31,582 nt of DNA from a virus, in IMG/VR virus record IMGVR_UViG_3300018876_001937, positions 1-31,582 of that record; one strand, written 5' to 3'. Below, in pieces: positions 30,608 through 31,582 of the stretch (its first letter is position 1; each line of letters begins with the position of its first letter). A program made the translations under genes and the position numbers. The notes beneath the pieces were generated by a model. The model ran no database searches and was not told where the DNA came from. It saw only the letters and a list, made by a program, of their open reading frames with translations.

Positions 30608-31582
30608 ATGTCCACAATACCAATATTCAACGCAGTACGTATTATACCTAGAGAAACAGATTTTCTTGACAGAAATGTAGGGTCAAGAGGTGAAATATTT
30701 TTTGATAGGCAAGCAAATGCTTTAAGAATCTATGACGGTACCGCCAAAGGCGGAATCAGTGTTTTAACACCTACAAACGTAACAAAAGAAATAACTTCAT
30801 CTGGTGTTGCAACTGTAAATTACAACACAACAGTAGCAAGAAATACACCAGACACAGGAAACGTTTACTACTTGAACGGTGTTGAAAATCCTGAAATGAC
30901 GTTTGTGATCGGATACACATATGTTTTTGATCAAACAGATTTAACTAATTTATATTTTCCTAACAGTAACGGTACAACACTTAATCAACATCCTTTAAAT
31001 TTTAGTTCTGATAATGCTAATGGTGAATTAAGTGGCGGTACTGCATATCTTGATAATGTTATATACCAATTAGACGGAGTTATTGTAACTAAAACAAAGT
31101 ATAAAGAATCGTTTGCAACTGCAACAACACGTTCAGTTCAAATTACTGTTACTAACAGCACTCCTACTACGCTTTACACTTGGTGTGGTTATCATTCAGG
31201 TATGGGCAACACAATTACTGTTGCTGAACCAGGTACAGGTTCTGGTAGCGGCGGCGCAAGTTTAGCAGTTTCTGACACTGCTCCAGATAGTCCTACACAA
31301 GGAGATATTTGGTATAATAGCACAAGCGCAAAACTATATGTTTATGTACAAGATACTGATAGCAGTCAATGGGTACAACCTGCTGCACCTGCTCCTGGAA
31401 CACTATTAGGTTTAGGTATTGCAGATGGAACAAACGGACAAGTTTTAACTACAGACGGTAATGGAACATTTACATTTCAAGATGCTTCAGGAGGTTTTAG
31501 CGGAGCCTATGGTGATTTAACAGGTGCTCCTACTAATGTAAGCGCATTCACTAATGACAGTGGGTATTTAACTTCAGTTCCA
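30608..31582 (+). CDS. tail fibre protein, 5' part (runs off the window)
   Basis: An open frame of 325 codons without a stop to the right edge. The start MSTIPIFNAVRIIPRETDFL and D-R-N-V-G-S-R-G-E-I-F-F-D are typical of T4-like marine phage fibres. LYTWCGYHSGMG (about 196-207) resembles the plastocyanin-like C-x-x-H-x-G-M-G motif frequent in such fibres. S-D-T-A-P-D-S-P-T-Q-G-D-I-W-Y-N (about 222-237) is the QRP/RYN-type module. GAYGDLTGAPTNVSAFTNDS, near the visible end, is a common fibre repeat. It shows that fibre genes resume beyond the sugar block. No ribosome site precedes the ATG. Confidence 0.82.
   Translation, partial: MSTIPIFNAVRIIPRETDFLDRNVGSRGEIFFDRQANALRIYDGTAKGGISVLTPTNVTKEITSSGVATVNYNTTVARNTPDTGNVYYLNGVENPEMTFVIGYTYVFDQTDLTNLYFPNSNGTTLNQHPLNFSSDNANGELSGGTAYLDNVIYQLDGVIVTKTKYKESFATATTRSVQITVTNSTPTTLYTWCGYHSGMGNTITVAEPGTGSGSGGASLAVSDTAPDSPTQGDIWYNSTSAKLYVYVQDTDSSQWVQPAAPAPGTLLGLGIADGTNGQVLTTDGNGTFTFQDASGGFSGAYGDLTGAPTNVSAFTNDSGYLTSVP

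Overview
The window looks like part of the late region of a T4-like marine tailed phage (myovirus; cyanophage or pelagiphage type). The evidence is AT-rich DNA, tightly packed and mostly same-strand genes, several TAATG stop/start overlaps, T4-late-promoter-like octamers (consensus TATAAATA) in the few intergenic gaps, and a long run of fibre and virion proteins built from modules typical of marine T4-like phages. The host cannot be read from the sequence; Synechococcus/Prochlorococcus and SAR11 are both plausible. No integrase, insertion sequence, CRISPR array or tRNA gene was recognised.

Positions 1-22287 (+ strand) form a virion adhesion region. It starts with the tail end of one gene and a small gene of unknown function, then several beta-rich structural proteins, including a tandem pair of paralogous fibres (2505-4166 and 4281-5348). 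Next come two giant paralogous fibre/spike proteins of 1865 and 2578 residues. Each has seven N-terminal carbohydrate-binding-like repeats, a beta-helix core, an Asp-box propeller and a shared C-terminal domain. The block ends with a small beta-sandwich protein, a fibre with a self-cleaving S74 chaperone domain, a cysteine- and glycine-rich adhesin-like protein and a tail-fibre assembly chaperone.

Positions 22362-28240 (+ strand) and 28237-30516 (- strand) form a sugar block. The + strand carries a GT9 (heptosyltransferase-like) glycosyltransferase, a NodU-type carbamoyltransferase, a 2OG-Fe(II) oxygenase, an SGNH-like protein, two more 2OG-Fe(II) oxygenase-like proteins and a GmhB-like heptose-bisphosphate phosphatase. 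The convergent - strand carries a cupin fused to the nucleotidyltransferase half of HldE, a separate HldE-type kinase and an HldD-type epimerase. Together these cover every step from D-glycero-D-manno-heptose 7-phosphate to ADP-L,D-heptose, plus a candidate transferase; only GmhA is not seen. From 30608 another fibre gene begins and runs off the window, so the sugar block is embedded among adhesin genes. My inference is that it makes and decorates a heptose-type sugar on the phage's own fibres or on the host envelope.

Two intergenic gaps carry notable regulatory structure. Upstream of 4281 there is a T4-late-like octamer, an apparent H-type pseudoknot beginning at the expected transcript start, and a perfect 7-base anti-Shine-Dalgarno sequence placed so that only read-through RNA would contain it. 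Upstream of 22362 an 11-bp perfect inverted repeat ends one base before the start codon, and a late-promoter-like octamer overlaps its left arm. Both resemble the T4 gene e logic, in which read-through RNA hides the ribosome site and late RNA frees it.
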